From UBA6265 sp964526965 (GTDB lineage Bacteria; Chloroflexota; Chloroflexia; Thermomicrobiales; UBA6265): DNA of 64,000 nt. The translations under genes were made by a program, and so were the position numbers. The notes beneath the pieces were generated by a model. It had not been told where the DNA came from, made no database searches, and was given only the letters and a program-made list of their open reading frames with translations. Within the stretch, counting starts at the first letter, position 1. The number at the start of each line of letters is the position of its first letter. Location: contig CAZGML010000001.1 in assembly GCA_964526965.1 (NCBI GenBank), forward strand, positions 62,001-126,000. Direction: 5' to 3'. This document shows, in pieces, positions 25,818 through 34,530 of the stretch.

Positions 25818-27086
25818 GTGCGTTCTCCCGAAACTGCTCGCTCCGCCGTCGACATCGCGATTGTCGGCGGCGGAGTCGCCGGATCGTCTGCCGCTATTAC
25901 GTTGCAACGCGAGGGATATTCAACCGCCGTCATCGAGCGTGAGGCAGTCTATCGAGATCGCGTTCGCGGCGAGGCATGTCACCCCTGGGGTGTGCGGGAG
26001 CTGATCGAACTGGGGTTGAAGGAGTTCGTAGATCAAGTAGATGGGCTCGACCTCACCCACTGGACCCGTTACAGGGATCGCGACGTTGAATCCTCTTTTG
26101 CCTGGGCCGATGTGTTCCCCGGCTCCCCACCGGAAATCGGTTTCAACCACCCGAAGTTACAGGAAGCATTGTTGCAAGGCGCAAAGAACGCCGGAGCGCA
26201 GGTATTTCGACCTGCGCGCGGGAATGTCGTGCGTCAGGGCGATGGCTGGCTGCTCCATATCCAGCAAGAAGAAAATGAGGTTACCGACCTCAATGCACGC
26301 TTCCTGATCGCCGCCGACGGCAAGAACTCTGCAACGCGACGGCTCTGGGGCGGAGAAACGATTTCAGATCCGGTCCATCACCAGTTTGGCGGATTGCTCT
26401 TGCGCGACGTTGATCTGCCACAGAACAGCGCCCACCAGGGATTCCACGACGCCGGGTTCACCATGTTGTTCCCGCAAGGGAACGATTACTGGCGGCTTTA
26501 CTACGTATGCCCCACAGACATGGCGCGATCGTTTCGAGGGAAAACACGCGTGCAGGATTACATCGATGCCTGCGCCGCCTGCCTGCCTGAGGGATCGCTC
26601 GCCAATGTGGTTCCGGATGGTCCACTCGCGTTCTTTCCCAACAATCACGTGAGCACATCACGAATCGAAGGGCCCAATGCGGTCGCTATCGGCGATGCAG
26701 CTGGCGCGGGCGATCCATCCCAGGGGCACGGGATGTCGCTTGTGTGGCGGGATGTGCGCGTACTGCGAGATCTGCTCCGCACACATGGGCTCGACGATGC
26801 CCCGGCCGAGTACGCAAAACAACGTCGGGCATACGAGCACGTATTGCGTACACACGCCGCCTGGGTGGCTCCACTCACCACCGACACCAGTGAGTTGGCG
26901 ATGGCCTTACAGTCACAGGTTGACGATGCCCGGGCCGAGGATGCCACCGCCCTCGGCTACTCAGGCATTTTCGCAATGGGACCTGACAATCTACCGACAG
27001 ATGATGAAGCCAGGGCACACTTCTTTGGCGAACACCTGACATCTTCTCCGATTCGAATAGAAACGCCATTGGACAAAATCAATTGA
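25818..27086 (+). CDS. FAD-dependent monooxygenase/oxidoreductase (PHBH fold)
   Basis: A 422-aa flavoprotein of the p-hydroxybenzoate hydroxylase/geranylgeranyl reductase superfamily: an N-terminal FAD-binding GxGxxG (DIAIVGGGVAGSSAAI, about 13-28), RGEACHPWGV near the substrate loop, FLIAADGKNSATRRL (the DG motif) and the second FAD motif AVAIGDAAGAGDPSQGHGM. It should hydroxylate or reduce a lipid or aromatic. I chose GTG 25818 with a GGGAG site, one base after the preceding stop. The frame is open to 25764 but overlaps that gene. Confidence 0.85.
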   Translation: MRSPETARSAVDIAIVGGGVAGSSAAITLQREGYSTAVIEREAVYRDRVRGEACHPWGVRELIELGLKEFVDQVDGLDLTHWTRYRDRDVESSFAWADVFPGSPPEIGFNHPKLQEALLQGAKNAGAQVFRPARGNVVRQGDGWLLHIQQEENEVTDLNARFLIAADGKNSATRRLWGGETISDPVHHQFGGLLLRDVDLPQNSAHQGFHDAGFTMLFPQGNDYWRLYYVCPTDMARSFRGKTRVQDYIDACAACLPEGSLANVVPDGPLAFFPNNHVSTSRIEGPNAVAIGDAAGAGDPSQGHGMSLVWRDVRVLRDLLRTHGLDDAPAEYAKQRRAYEHVLRTHAAWVAPLTTDTSELAMALQSQVDDARAEDATALGYSGIFAMGPDNLPTDDEARAHFFGEHLTSSPIRIETPLDKIN

Positions 27087-27098
27087 ACTGTGCATATT

Positions 27099-27136
27099 TG
27101 TCACAGATGTAATCGTCGAACGTACATCTGGTGACA
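27099..27136. promoter_or_regulatory. Long dyad upstream of the C39 peptidase promoter
   Basis: TGTCACAGATGTA (27099-27111) and TACATCTGGTGACA (27123-27136) are inverted copies with one extra base in the right arm. It lies 12 bases past the monooxygenase stop and about 25 bases upstream of a TATAGT -10 box (27161-27166). No T tract follows, so an operator is as likely as a terminator. Confidence 0.5.
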
Positions 27137-27172
27137 GTTAATGTGGTGACGTAGCATTCGTATAGTGCTCTT

Positions 27173-27275
27173 TTTCGGGTAGCGCCATGGCTGGTGGCCA
27201 CGAACAAGAGAAAGAAAATTCCCGATTTCTAATCGGGGCTACGCCAATACAGTCGCCAGGGGAAAATGGCGTTTC
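27173..27275 (+). ncRNA. Candidate structured 5' leader of the C39 peptidase gene
   Basis: From the likely start of transcription near 27173 the RNA can fold as a three-way junction. The closing stem is GTAGC (27179-27183) with GCTAC (27238-27242), P2 is TGGC/GCCA (27188-27191, 27197-27200) and P3 is CCCGATT/AATCGGG (27221-27227, 27231-27237), with an A/G-rich single strand (27201-27220) between. A fourth hairpin CGCCA/TGGCG follows at about 27254-27272, right before the GGAGGAG ribosome site. It matches no riboswitch consensus I can recall, including the c-di-AMP class often found at cell-wall hydrolase genes. Confidence 0.45.
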
Positions 27276-27292
27276 AGGAGGAGTAGGCGAAG

Positions 27293-28324
27293 ATGCGATT
27301 ACTGCGTGTTGGTTTTGCAACCTTAATGTCTATGGTGTTGGGGCTCGGGTTGCTGGCGGCAGCCCCTGCGAGCGCCCAAAGTGTGGACGTATGGATGACG
27401 GTACAAACCAATCATCCCGCAGCCGGCTGTGTCGTCGACACCAGCGTTGAGGTCCGCAGTGGCGGCAGCGCCATGTCCGGTGCCGAAGTGACAATTGTCC
27501 TTTCCGATGATTCCTCACCGGTTCTCATCGATTCCATGACCGCTACAACAGATGCGTCTGGAGTCGCGTGGCTCGCCTTTGACACCACCGGAGCTCCGGA
27601 TAGCAAGAGCTGGCTCGAAGTGAGTGTGAACGGCTCCTACATTGGAGGCCGCACTATCTGGATTGATGGCGATGCCTGCGGTGGTGCGCCAAGCCTGCTC
27701 GATCTGAGCGGGGAAGCACCCATGATCACTGACAGCTACGTACCGGAAACCACTGCACAGGACGTCGCAGAAGCAAATTCTGGCGGTACATTCCTGCCAC
27801 TGGTTACGTATCAGCAGCAGCGCCCGCTCAGCTGCGAGTTCGCAGCGGTGCAGATTGCTACAGGCATGATTGGCTACACCGTTACGGAATACGAGATGGA
27901 GGCCATTACTCCGCTCCATGCGAACCCGCACTGGGGTTACCGTGGCAATATCAACGGCACATGGGGTAACACCACCGATTACGGCGTCTATGCTGATGCA
28001 CTGGTGCCAGGCCTGAACGAGTATGGTTACGCCGCAACCTCCTTCTACGGTGGTACTGGCGATATCACAAGCGCGATCGATAACGGCGCCCCCGTCATCG
28101 TCTGGCTTGGCATGCGAGGTGACAACTCCCACGACGAGTACACCGCGGATGGCACACGCTATCAGGTCACGGAATACATGCACGTGATGGTGGTGTACGG
28201 TTACGATGAATCCGGTGTCTACCTTTCGGACCCAGGTAACGGCGGCACCCGCTACTACGACTGGGGTACATTTACCGCGATGTGGGATATCATCGACAAC
28301 ATGGGACTGGTCGTCGGAGGCTAG
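27293..28324 (+). CDS. Secreted C39-like cysteine peptidase with Ig-like domain
   Basis: A 343-aa exported protein: signal peptide (about 1-29, ending ASA-Q), a beta-sandwich Ig-like segment (about 30-125, SGAEVTIVLSDDSS and TTDASGVAWLAFDT), then a C39-family papain-like domain (about 160-340). The catalytic Cys is in QQQRPLSCEFAAVQIATG, the His in EYMHVMVVYGY and the Asp in VYLSDPGNGG. It may cleave peptidoglycan peptides or surface proteins outside the cell. It has its own promoter and a long leader, with a strong terminator behind. Confidence 0.85.
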   Translation: MRLLRVGFATLMSMVLGLGLLAAAPASAQSVDVWMTVQTNHPAAGCVVDTSVEVRSGGSAMSGAEVTIVLSDDSSPVLIDSMTATTDASGVAWLAFDTTGAPDSKSWLEVSVNGSYIGGRTIWIDGDACGGAPSLLDLSGEAPMITDSYVPETTAQDVAEANSGGTFLPLVTYQQQRPLSCEFAAVQIATGMIGYTVTEYEMEAITPLHANPHWGYRGNINGTWGNTTDYGVYADALVPGLNEYGYAATSFYGGTGDITSAIDNGAPVIVWLGMRGDNSHDEYTADGTRYQVTEYMHVMVVYGYDESGVYLSDPGNGGTRYYDWGTFTAMWDIIDNMGLVVGG

Positions 28325-28353
28325 TTCCCACAAACAACGCACACTTTCGATAT

Positions 28354-28393
28354 CGAGGGGCCCCTGGCTGGAATGGGCCCCTCGATTGGTTTT
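28354..28393 (+). terminator. Terminator after the C39 peptidase gene
   Basis: A ten-base perfect stem (28354-28363 with 28375-28384) followed by ATTGGTTTT on the plus strand, 30 bases past the stop. Confidence 0.88.
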
Positions 28394-28454
28394 CCACTCT
28401 GTCGTCTCGTGCGATACTGCGGGAAACTCATCCGTAACTGAAAGGACGACTTCC

Positions 28455-29573
28455 ATGCCCCACTCGACCGGTTTGGTCTATGATGCCCGTTATCTCGATC
28501 ATGATCCGGGCGAATTCCTGATTCGCTATACCGAGAAGTACGAGTACAACGAAGTCGAACCTCACCCATCCGGGCCAGTTGTCGCGCGGAGAACCTACAA
28601 GCTACTCGAAGCCCTGGGCTTTCTGGAGCCGCTCACACGAATTGCGCCCCGCTTTGGCACGACCGAAGAGATCGAACTCGTACACGAGCGCTCGATGCGC
28701 CAGCATATTGAACGCGTGAGTGAAACGGGTGGAGATGCCGGCACTGGTGCCCCAATCGTTGCTGGTGGTGAAGAGATCGCCCGGCTGGCAATCGGAGGAT
28801 CATTGGCAGCTGTCGACGCCGTGATGGAAGGCGATGTTCGCAACGCCTTTGGTCTGATTCGACCACCAGGGCATCATGCTACCCGCAACGAGAGCCTGGG
28901 CTTTTGCGTCTATAACAATATCGCTATCGCCGCCCGGCACGCACAGCAACAGCACGGCTGCAAGCGCGTGGCCATCATCGATTGGGATGTGCACCACGGC
29001 AACGGCACCCAGGATATCTTCTGGGAAGACGACAGCGTGCTCTTCTTCTCGCTGCACCAGGACAACCTCTTCCCCCTTGATTGGGGCAAGGTGCAGGACG
29101 TTGGTGAAGGTAACGGCACGGGTACCACAGTGAACATCCCGCTGCCGGCAGGCTCTGGTAATGCCGTTTACCTGGAAGCGATGCAGAAGATCGTGGTGCC
29201 AATCATTGAACAATACGCGCCGGATCTCATCATGATCTCGGCCGGCCAGGACGCCAGCATCCACGATCCATTGGGACGCATGACCGTCACTGTCCCCGCT
29301 TATCGCGAAATGACGAAGATACTTCGCGATGTGGCGGATTCGGTTTGCAACGGTAAGTTGGTAGTGCTGCAGGAAGGCGGGTACAGCAACTACTACGCGC
29401 CGTACTGTGCCGCCGCAGTGATTGAATCAATGATGTCTGAACCGCCCGTCACAGTGGGGGATCCGTTCTCGCCACGAAGCGAGGCGCAACCGTTCACCAC
29501 GAACCCTGGAGTTGACCAACGCAACGCTCTCGATGCCGTGAAGAAGGTGCAGCGTGAATGGTGGGAGCTATAG
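28455..29573 (+). CDS. Histone deacetylase-family zinc amidohydrolase
   Basis: A 372-aa class II HDAC/acetylpolyamine amidohydrolase homologue. The zinc and catalytic motifs are clear: RPPGHHAT with the His-His dyad (about 137-144), DWDVHHGNGTQ with Asp and His ligands (about 177-187), and a third region SAGQDASIHDP where the last Asp is in the usual position. It should remove acyl groups from small amines, polyamines or proteins. The chosen ATG has an AAAGGA site; the frame is open far upstream into the previous gene. The 3' end overlaps the convergent dehydrogenase gene by six bases. Confidence 0.9.
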   Translation: MPHSTGLVYDARYLDHDPGEFLIRYTEKYEYNEVEPHPSGPVVARRTYKLLEALGFLEPLTRIAPRFGTTEEIELVHERSMRQHIERVSETGGDAGTGAPIVAGGEEIARLAIGGSLAAVDAVMEGDVRNAFGLIRPPGHHATRNESLGFCVYNNIAIAARHAQQQHGCKRVAIIDWDVHHGNGTQDIFWEDDSVLFFSLHQDNLFPLDWGKVQDVGEGNGTGTTVNIPLPAGSGNAVYLEAMQKIVVPIIEQYAPDLIMISAGQDASIHDPLGRMTVTVPAYREMTKILRDVADSVCNGKLVVLQEGGYSNYYAPYCAAAVIESMMSEPPVTVGDPFSPRSEAQPFTTNPGVDQRNALDAVKKVQREWWEL

Positions 29574-30638
29574 CCACTCCACCCCGAGCCGGTCTGCCAG
29601 CACCTTAAGTTCATCGAACACGGGCTTGCGGATCGGCACACCGTGCTCGAAGTTGTAGCGTGCAGCAACCATCTCCGGGTCGCCGGGGATCTGTAAGGGG
29701 TTATCTGGGTCTAGCGGATCCATCGCCTTGAGGCTGAGGCACATGTCATCGAGCGCGTCCTTAAAGTCCTGCACATCGCGGAAGGCATCAATGCGCCAGG
29801 CCATAAACATCTGGCCGTTAAAGCCGGCGTCGCCATCGGCATGTTCACGCTTGATTTGTCCACTCCAGGTGTTGCTGGCCAATTGTGACGTGAAGATCTC
29901 AACCATCATGCCAAGACCGAAGCCCTTGTGTCCGCCAAGATCGTGTGTGGCACCCAGCGGCGTAAGGCCGGCGTGAAGATTGGGGTCCTCAATTGATTGA
30001 CCATCCGCATCCAGGCTCCAGCCGGCCGGAATAGGAATCCCGAGCCGACGTGCCACCTCGATCTTCCCAAGGGCGACTGTGGACGTCGCCATATCCAGGC
30101 AAAAGGGATCGCCATTCGTAGGCGCTGTGAACGCGATCGGATTGGTACCGAGGGCGTGCTTCTTCGCCCCAAAAGGCACCACGATCGGCGAGGTGTTGGT
30201 CATGCTCATGCCGCACATCTCGCGCTCGGCTGCCATAAGCGCGTAGTGAGCGGCGATGCCGTAATGACTACTCTGGCGCAGCGTTCCGAGGCAAATGCCG
30301 GTTTCCGTGGCTTTCTCAATTACGCGGCGCATCGCGTAGGTGCCCATCACCAAACCGAGTCCACGATTCCCGTTGAGCGCGATGGTGCCCGGATGTTCGC
30401 GATCCACCGTGAGTTCGGCATCACCCACTACGAGGCCGTTCTCCAGGCCGGTGAGGTAGAAGCCCATGCGTTGCACACCGTGGGTTTCAATGCCGCGCAC
30501 GTCTGCAACCAGTAGCGAGTCCGCCGCAATCGAGCTGTCCGCGCTGGATACACCAGCGGCCTGGAACATCCGCGATATCAGACCATGCAGTTCTCTGTAT
30601 GGCACCCGAGGTTCGTTATCCCAGCCTGGTAATCCCAT
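29568..30638 (-). CDS. Malate/L-lactate dehydrogenase family oxidoreductase
   Basis: A 356-aa NAD(P)-dependent enzyme of the Ldh2/YlbC (type 2 malate/L-lactate, ureidoglycolate dehydrogenase) family. Visible are ADVRGIETHGVQRM (about 49-62, with the catalytic His), LGLVMGTYAMRRVIEKA, SSHYGIAAHYALMA, NPIAFTAPTNGDPFCLDMATST and GGHKGFGLGMMVEI. The substrate, a 2-hydroxy acid, cannot be told from sequence. The ATG at 30638 follows AAGGA; 40 upstream codons are open but non-coding in style. It has no operon partner. Confidence 0.9.
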   Translation of the reverse strand: MGLPGWDNEPRVPYRELHGLISRMFQAAGVSSADSSIAADSLLVADVRGIETHGVQRMGFYLTGLENGLVVGDAELTVDREHPGTIALNGNRGLGLVMGTYAMRRVIEKATETGICLGTLRQSSHYGIAAHYALMAAEREMCGMSMTNTSPIVVPFGAKKHALGTNPIAFTAPTNGDPFCLDMATSTVALGKIEVARRLGIPIPAGWSLDADGQSIEDPNLHAGLTPLGATHDLGGHKGFGLGMMVEIFTSQLASNTWSGQIKREHADGDAGFNGQMFMAWRIDAFRDVQDFKDALDDMCLSLKAMDPLDPDNPLQIPGDPEMVAARYNFEHGVPIRKPVFDELKVLADRLGVEWL

Positions 30639-30877
30639 CTGTTTTTCCTTCGTATGCGACCGAACACTTCTGGCCTCATTGTCGCAAGAATTTGACGTAT
30701 TGGGGAAGAATCCGTAAAATGAGTTGGCTACCGGGACAACATTTGTATCCGGAAGCATGGTTACGGTTTGAGAATCTCCCCGTTATTCGTTCCACAAAAG
30801 GAGCTCTTTTGGACGCTGACAGTCCGAGTACCAACCTATTCGAGGACACCCGGAACTAACCGGTCAGCGGCCAATTG
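30639..30877. other. Intergenic segment upstream of the mgtE leader
   Basis: I see no supported gene. A 46-codon frame on the plus strand (30721-30858, MSWLPGQHLY) has no ribosome site and no protein-like pattern. A near-palindrome (CAAAAGGAGCTCTTTTG, 30795-30811) lies inside. No clear promoter could be placed. Confidence 0.4.
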
Positions 30878-30945
30878 TGTGGCACGCCCCGGCAAGCACC
30901 GGGGCCCAGACGGCAGTGCAATACTGCCAGTAAGGATGTGCCACA
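30878..30945 (+). ncRNA. Candidate structured leader RNA upstream of mgtE
   Basis: Three perfect stems form a compact three-way junction. P1 is TGTGGCAC (30878-30885) with GTGCCACA (30938-30945). P2 is GCCCCGG/CCGGGGC (30886-30892, 30899-30905), directly stacked on P1. P3 is GGCAGT/ACTGCC (30912-30917, 30923-30928). The joining strands are CCAGAC and AGTAAGGAT. It sits about 270 bases before the mgtE start. The conserved M-box sequence blocks are not visible, so it is not a recognisable member of the known Mg riboswitch class. Confidence 0.45.
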
Positions 30946-31166
30946 TGCAGAGGGTAACCGACACTCCAAAGCGCTTTTACATCGATCACAGCACCGACCA
31001 CAGGGTTGAGGTGCGCGCAGTTTCGTGCCCATGGCCACAGAAGCGCGAGCAGGCTCCCAACCGACCTCATGCCACCCCCACCCAGACCGAGCGCCTTCTT
31101 TCCGCAGGACGCCTGGTTCGTGGCGGATTCTTGCGCAAGCGGTAAAATCTTGAAACCGTGCGAAGC

Positions 31167-31190
31167 GGGCAGCCCCCATGAGGGCTGCCC
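31167..31190 (+). terminator. Perfect hairpin just before mgtE
   Basis: Arms GGGCAGCCC and GGGCTGCCC (9 bp) with a six-base loop, 28 bases before the start codon. Only a short ACTTTG follows, so it is a weak terminator or a translation-control stem. It could be the switching part of the long mgtE leader. Confidence 0.5.
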
Positions 31191-31218
31191 ACTTTGCTAT
31201 GCGTAAGAGGTAAAGCAC

Positions 31219-32613
31219 ATGTTTAATGCCACAGAGCAGAGTCCGTCCAACGACGTTGCTGAACTCGACCTGCTCACAGCAATACGCACAGCTATCGATG
31301 CGCGTGACGTCGACGAAGCACGCCGGCTGGCGAGCCAGATGCTGGATGACGATGCGCTCGAGCTGCTCGAGGATCTCAGTGGCCGGGAGCTGGCTCACCT
31401 CTTCGCCATTCTCGGCGAGGAATCGTTGGGCACCCTCCTCGCCCGACTCGATCACCGCGATGCAGCTGGCATTCTCACGCGAATGTCATCATCGCACGCA
31501 GCCGACATTCTCGAATCCATCGACCCGGACGATGCCACCGACATCGTGCAGGTCATTAATGCCAGCGATCCTGAATATAGCGAGAACATCCTTGTGGCGA
31601 TGGACCCCGAGGATGCCGATGAAATTCGCGAACTGCTACCTTACGGTGAAGAAACCGCCGGCGGCCTGATGACACCGGAGTTCGTGGCGGTGTTTCCGGA
31701 AATCCGTGCGGATGAAACCGTCACTGCACTGCGCAAACTCGTCGACGAGATCGATAACTTCCAGTACGTCTATGTCATTGATCGCGCTGAAAAGTTGCTC
31801 GGCGTACTCTCCCTGCATCGCCTGGTACTCAGCCCACCAGAGACACCCGTTGGCAACCTGATGACAACCGACGTCTGGAGCGTGGATGTCGACGAAGACC
31901 AGGAAGCGGTAGCCCGCCTTGTAACAGAGCGGGAACTGCTGGCGCTGCCGGTCATCGATGCGGAGGGACACCTGTTGGGAATTATCACGCGTGAGGATGT
32001 CGACGAAATCATCGAGCTCGAGGCAACCGAGGATATGGAACGCCTTGGTGGTTCGAACCCACTGAATATGCCCTATCTTCGCGCCACTCCAATATTTCTG
32101 TTTCGAAAAAGAATCGTATGGCTGATGGTTCTCTTCTTCGCACAGCTCATCACTGTTTCAATCCAGGAGAATTATGAGGCCCTGCTGGCCCAGGTGACCC
32201 TCCTCGCGGTCTTCATCCCAATCCTGATTGGTACCGGCGGTAACGTCGGCTCACAAACAGTCTCGACTCTCATCCGTGCTATTGCCGTCGGCGAGGTTCA
32301 GACCAATCACCTTGTACGCATCATCACCAAGGAAATGATGACAGGCGCGCTACTTGGCGTGGTTATGGGCGCATTGATGTTCGGTCGTGCCCTGCTGGTC
32401 GGCGACGGAAGCACTCAACTCGCCTTGGTGGTTGGGCTTACGATCATGATCCTGACGGTTTGGGCGGCTACGGTGGGCGCCCTGATCCCAATCGTATTAA
32501 ACAAACTCAAAATGGATCCGGCTGTCGTTTCTGCGCCGTTCATTAGTTCTCTCGTCGATGGCACGGGGCTCATTATCTACTTCACACTTGCGCAACTCAT
32601 CTTGCACATCTGA
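31219..32613 (+). CDS. mgtE: Magnesium transporter MgtE
   Basis: A 464-aa Mg(II) channel: N-terminal MgtE_N superhelical domain (about 20-140, acidic), two CBS domains (about 145-275, MTPEFVAVFPEIRADETV and LMTTDVWSVDVDEDQEAV) that sense cytoplasmic Mg, a plug helix, then five membrane helices (about 300-462) with GTGGNVGSQTVSTLIRA, the conserved pore motif. An AGAGGT ribosome site precedes the ATG. The long structured leader suggests control by Mg or another signal. The two genes that follow run in the same direction. Confidence 0.96.
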   Translation: MFNATEQSPSNDVAELDLLTAIRTAIDARDVDEARRLASQMLDDDALELLEDLSGRELAHLFAILGEESLGTLLARLDHRDAAGILTRMSSSHAADILESIDPDDATDIVQVINASDPEYSENILVAMDPEDADEIRELLPYGEETAGGLMTPEFVAVFPEIRADETVTALRKLVDEIDNFQYVYVIDRAEKLLGVLSLHRLVLSPPETPVGNLMTTDVWSVDVDEDQEAVARLVTERELLALPVIDAEGHLLGIITREDVDEIIELEATEDMERLGGSNPLNMPYLRATPIFLFRKRIVWLMVLFFAQLITVSIQENYEALLAQVTLLAVFIPILIGTGGNVGSQTVSTLIRAIAVGEVQTNHLVRIITKEMMTGALLGVVMGALMFGRALLVGDGSTQLALVVGLTIMILTVWAATVGALIPIVLNKLKMDPAVVSAPFISSLVDGTGLIIYFTLAQLILHI

Positions 32614-32661
32614 TGGACCTGAACGATGCAATGGCAAACCCGGGAATAACACGAGGCGGAT

Positions 32662-33444
32662 ATGGATAACGCCAATTTGAGAATCGCCAGCCGGGCGCTA
32701 AACCTCGCTGCAGACGTCACGACCACGAGGCAAAGCCTGGTTTTGCTGGGGATGACAGCCGTCTCGTTGCTCGCAATGCCGGAGTCGGTTTCGGGCTGGA
32801 CCCTGGTTTGGATAGTCGTCTCCGCCCTGCTGGCAACGATCACGCTAGTGAACATTTACAAAGCAGACCAGATCGAATCGCCCGCTGAATCCCTGCCTCA
32901 TATTGGAATCGGATTCGGTGCCGGATTGTTAGCCGTCATTATCTCGATGATCGTTCGGCCGATTTCTGGCATGTTCCTGGCAGTTGTGCTGATCCTGCTT
33001 TCCATCGCGTTTCGTCGACGTCCGTTTGTGACGGTCACACTTAGCGTAATCGCCATACCGTGGTGGGTTTGGTTGACGGCAAGTTCCTGGCGTTGGGAAC
33101 TGTTGATTCTGGTGCCAATCGTAGGGCTGGGATTGATCGCCGCGAGCCACATTCTCGATACGCACACCTGGCCAGAAGGGCAAGAACGGATTCTTCCGGA
33201 GCGGGCGCACCGCGCTGCCGCCTGGATGATGATCGCCCTTACCGGCATCCTGATCATGGTGGCTGGCCTGATCATGGATGTCAGTCGGCCATGGTTAGCC
33301 CTGGCCGGAATCGTTCTGGCTGCTGCAATACCACTAGAGGCAGGGTTTGGCACCACGAGTGAGGGTTCGGCCAAACCTGGATTGCGCATCGTGAGCAGCG
33401 CGTTTCTTGTGGCTGTTGCATGTTGGTTGATTGGCATCACATGA
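32662..33444 (+). CDS. Polytopic membrane protein of unknown function
   Basis: A 260-aa protein with about eight hydrophobic segments and short loops; no known motif is seen. It starts 49 bases after mgtE and overlaps the next gene by four bases (ATGA), so the three genes probably form one operon. A role linked to ion transport is only a guess from position. Confidence 0.75.
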   Translation: MDNANLRIASRALNLAADVTTTRQSLVLLGMTAVSLLAMPESVSGWTLVWIVVSALLATITLVNIYKADQIESPAESLPHIGIGFGAGLLAVIISMIVRPISGMFLAVVLILLSIAFRRRPFVTVTLSVIAIPWWVWLTASSWRWELLILVPIVGLGLIAASHILDTHTWPEGQERILPERAHRAAAWMMIALTGILIMVAGLIMDVSRPWLALAGIVLAAAIPLEAGFGTTSEGSAKPGLRIVSSAFLVAVACWLIGIT

Positions 33445-34097
33445 GGCCGTATTTCCCTATTCCCCGCTTTGTGCAGGGCGAGCAGCACTCCGCCCTCATT
33501 CGCCGTGCATTACGTCGTGATATTGAGCCCGAGATACAACGACTCGACCTGGTCACAACCACCCAACTGCGAATCAGCCTCGAAGATAGCGGCCTGCAGC
33601 CGGTGGAGCACACCGCCGAAGGCGATACCTGCGTTCATGTTCTCTATCAATCGGGTGAAGAAAATTCCCGTATCGAAATCGGTGGAGAACAGCACGCAAT
33701 AACACCCGGCGATTTTGCCTGGGTTCCTGCCGGGGACACGTGGCAGCTTTCATCCGATCAGCTGGCAATCACTATCAGCGTGCGCTCAAACTCCCTTGCC
33801 TTGCCAATTGACCCGACACACGGCGAGTATCGATTCGATGGCTACAACCGCGAGACTGTCGCACCAGCGGCATCGGGAGTGTCGCTGAGTCGGTGGAAAG
33901 TTACGCAGCCGTTGACATTGCCCGGAGCAGACACCGACCGCATTCTTATCGGACTCTGGAACGATCTCGCCGTGCAGTATCCGGGTGGTGTCAGTATGCT
34001 GCAGCAGGGCAAGGCATGTGTGATTCGACCCGGCAGCGATGGCGTGGCGCTGGTGCCGGACGGGCTCGCCTACGTGTTGGCTATCGAGACTCGGTAG
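33441..34097 (+). CDS. Cupin-like protein
   Basis: A 218-aa protein from ATG 33441 (the overlap start). It contains two beta-rich halves. The first reads GDTCVHVLYQSGEENSRIEIGG then ITPGDFAWVPAGDTWQL, split over residues 56-94, the PGD...P pattern of a cupin. The second has ALTLPGAD-like and MLQQGKACVIRPGSDGVALVPDGLAYVL, resembling phosphomannose-isomerase-type cupins. The usual His/Glu metal ligands are poorly conserved, so catalytic activity is uncertain. It is co-transcribed with the membrane protein before it. Confidence 0.6.
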   Translation: MRPYFPIPRFVQGEQHSALIRRALRRDIEPEIQRLDLVTTTQLRISLEDSGLQPVEHTAEGDTCVHVLYQSGEENSRIEIGGEQHAITPGDFAWVPAGDTWQLSSDQLAITISVRSNSLALPIDPTHGEYRFDGYNRETVAPAASGVSLSRWKVTQPLTLPGADTDRILIGLWNDLAVQYPGGVSMLQQGKACVIRPGSDGVALVPDGLAYVLAIETR

Positions 34098-34099
34098 CG

Positions 34100-34518
34100 T
34101 CAGGTTTCAACGTGGAATTCGGCCATGGTTCGCTGGTAGGAATCGCGAATGAGTTGCCGTAGAACATCTTCATCCACAGCATCCAGCTGCTTGATATAGA
34201 GACACGCCTTGCCGCCCTTGTACGGGCCGAGGCGATCGAGCAGGTCGGGATAGACATCTTCGTAGCCACCAACGAGGTACAGGACCTGGTGCGCCTTGCG
34301 TGGGCTAAACGCCGCTGCCGGGGCATCACCCTCTCGTCCGGACGCGTACTTGTAGTGATACGAACCAAACCCGATGATGCTGGGGCCGTACATGTACGGC
34401 TCTTCGCCAGTTTCCTCGCGATGGATCTCAAGCAGGCGCCAGGCATCTGCGCGGCGAACATCGTCCTCAACCGTTGCGATGAAATCCTTTGGATCGACTT
34501 GTTGGTGGATTTCGCCAT
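34100..34518 (-). pseudogene. DUF1801 protein with probable early frameshift
   Basis: The frame from about 34514 down to 34100 encodes a good DUF1801 (YdhG-like, iron-chaperone fold) domain: DFIATVEDDVRRADAWRLLE, MYGPSIIGFGSYHYKYASG, GGKACLYIKQLDAVDEDVLRQLI. This frame has no ATG, GTG or TTG start upstream of the domain. An ATG at 34518 with a GGGAGT ribosome site is one frame off; adding one base after ATGGC would give MAEIHQQVDPKDF and join both. So this is either a recent one-base deletion or a sequence error. A start at 34393 would remove a third of the domain. Confidence 0.6.
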
Positions 34519-34530
34519 TGTGACTCCCGA

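Noticed and set aside
27173..27292. c-di-AMP (ydaO) or c-di-GMP-I riboswitch
   Set aside because: Neither the ydaO nor the GEMM core sequence is visible despite the suggestive downstream peptidase.
30878..31218. M-box (ykoK) magnesium riboswitch
   Set aside because: Location fits, but the conserved M-box sequence blocks could not be found, so only a generic structured leader is reported.
30856..31455. 199-codon minus-strand frame across the mgtE leader
   Set aside because: It overlaps the mgtE start and the stems of the leader, has no ribosome site and no family pattern.
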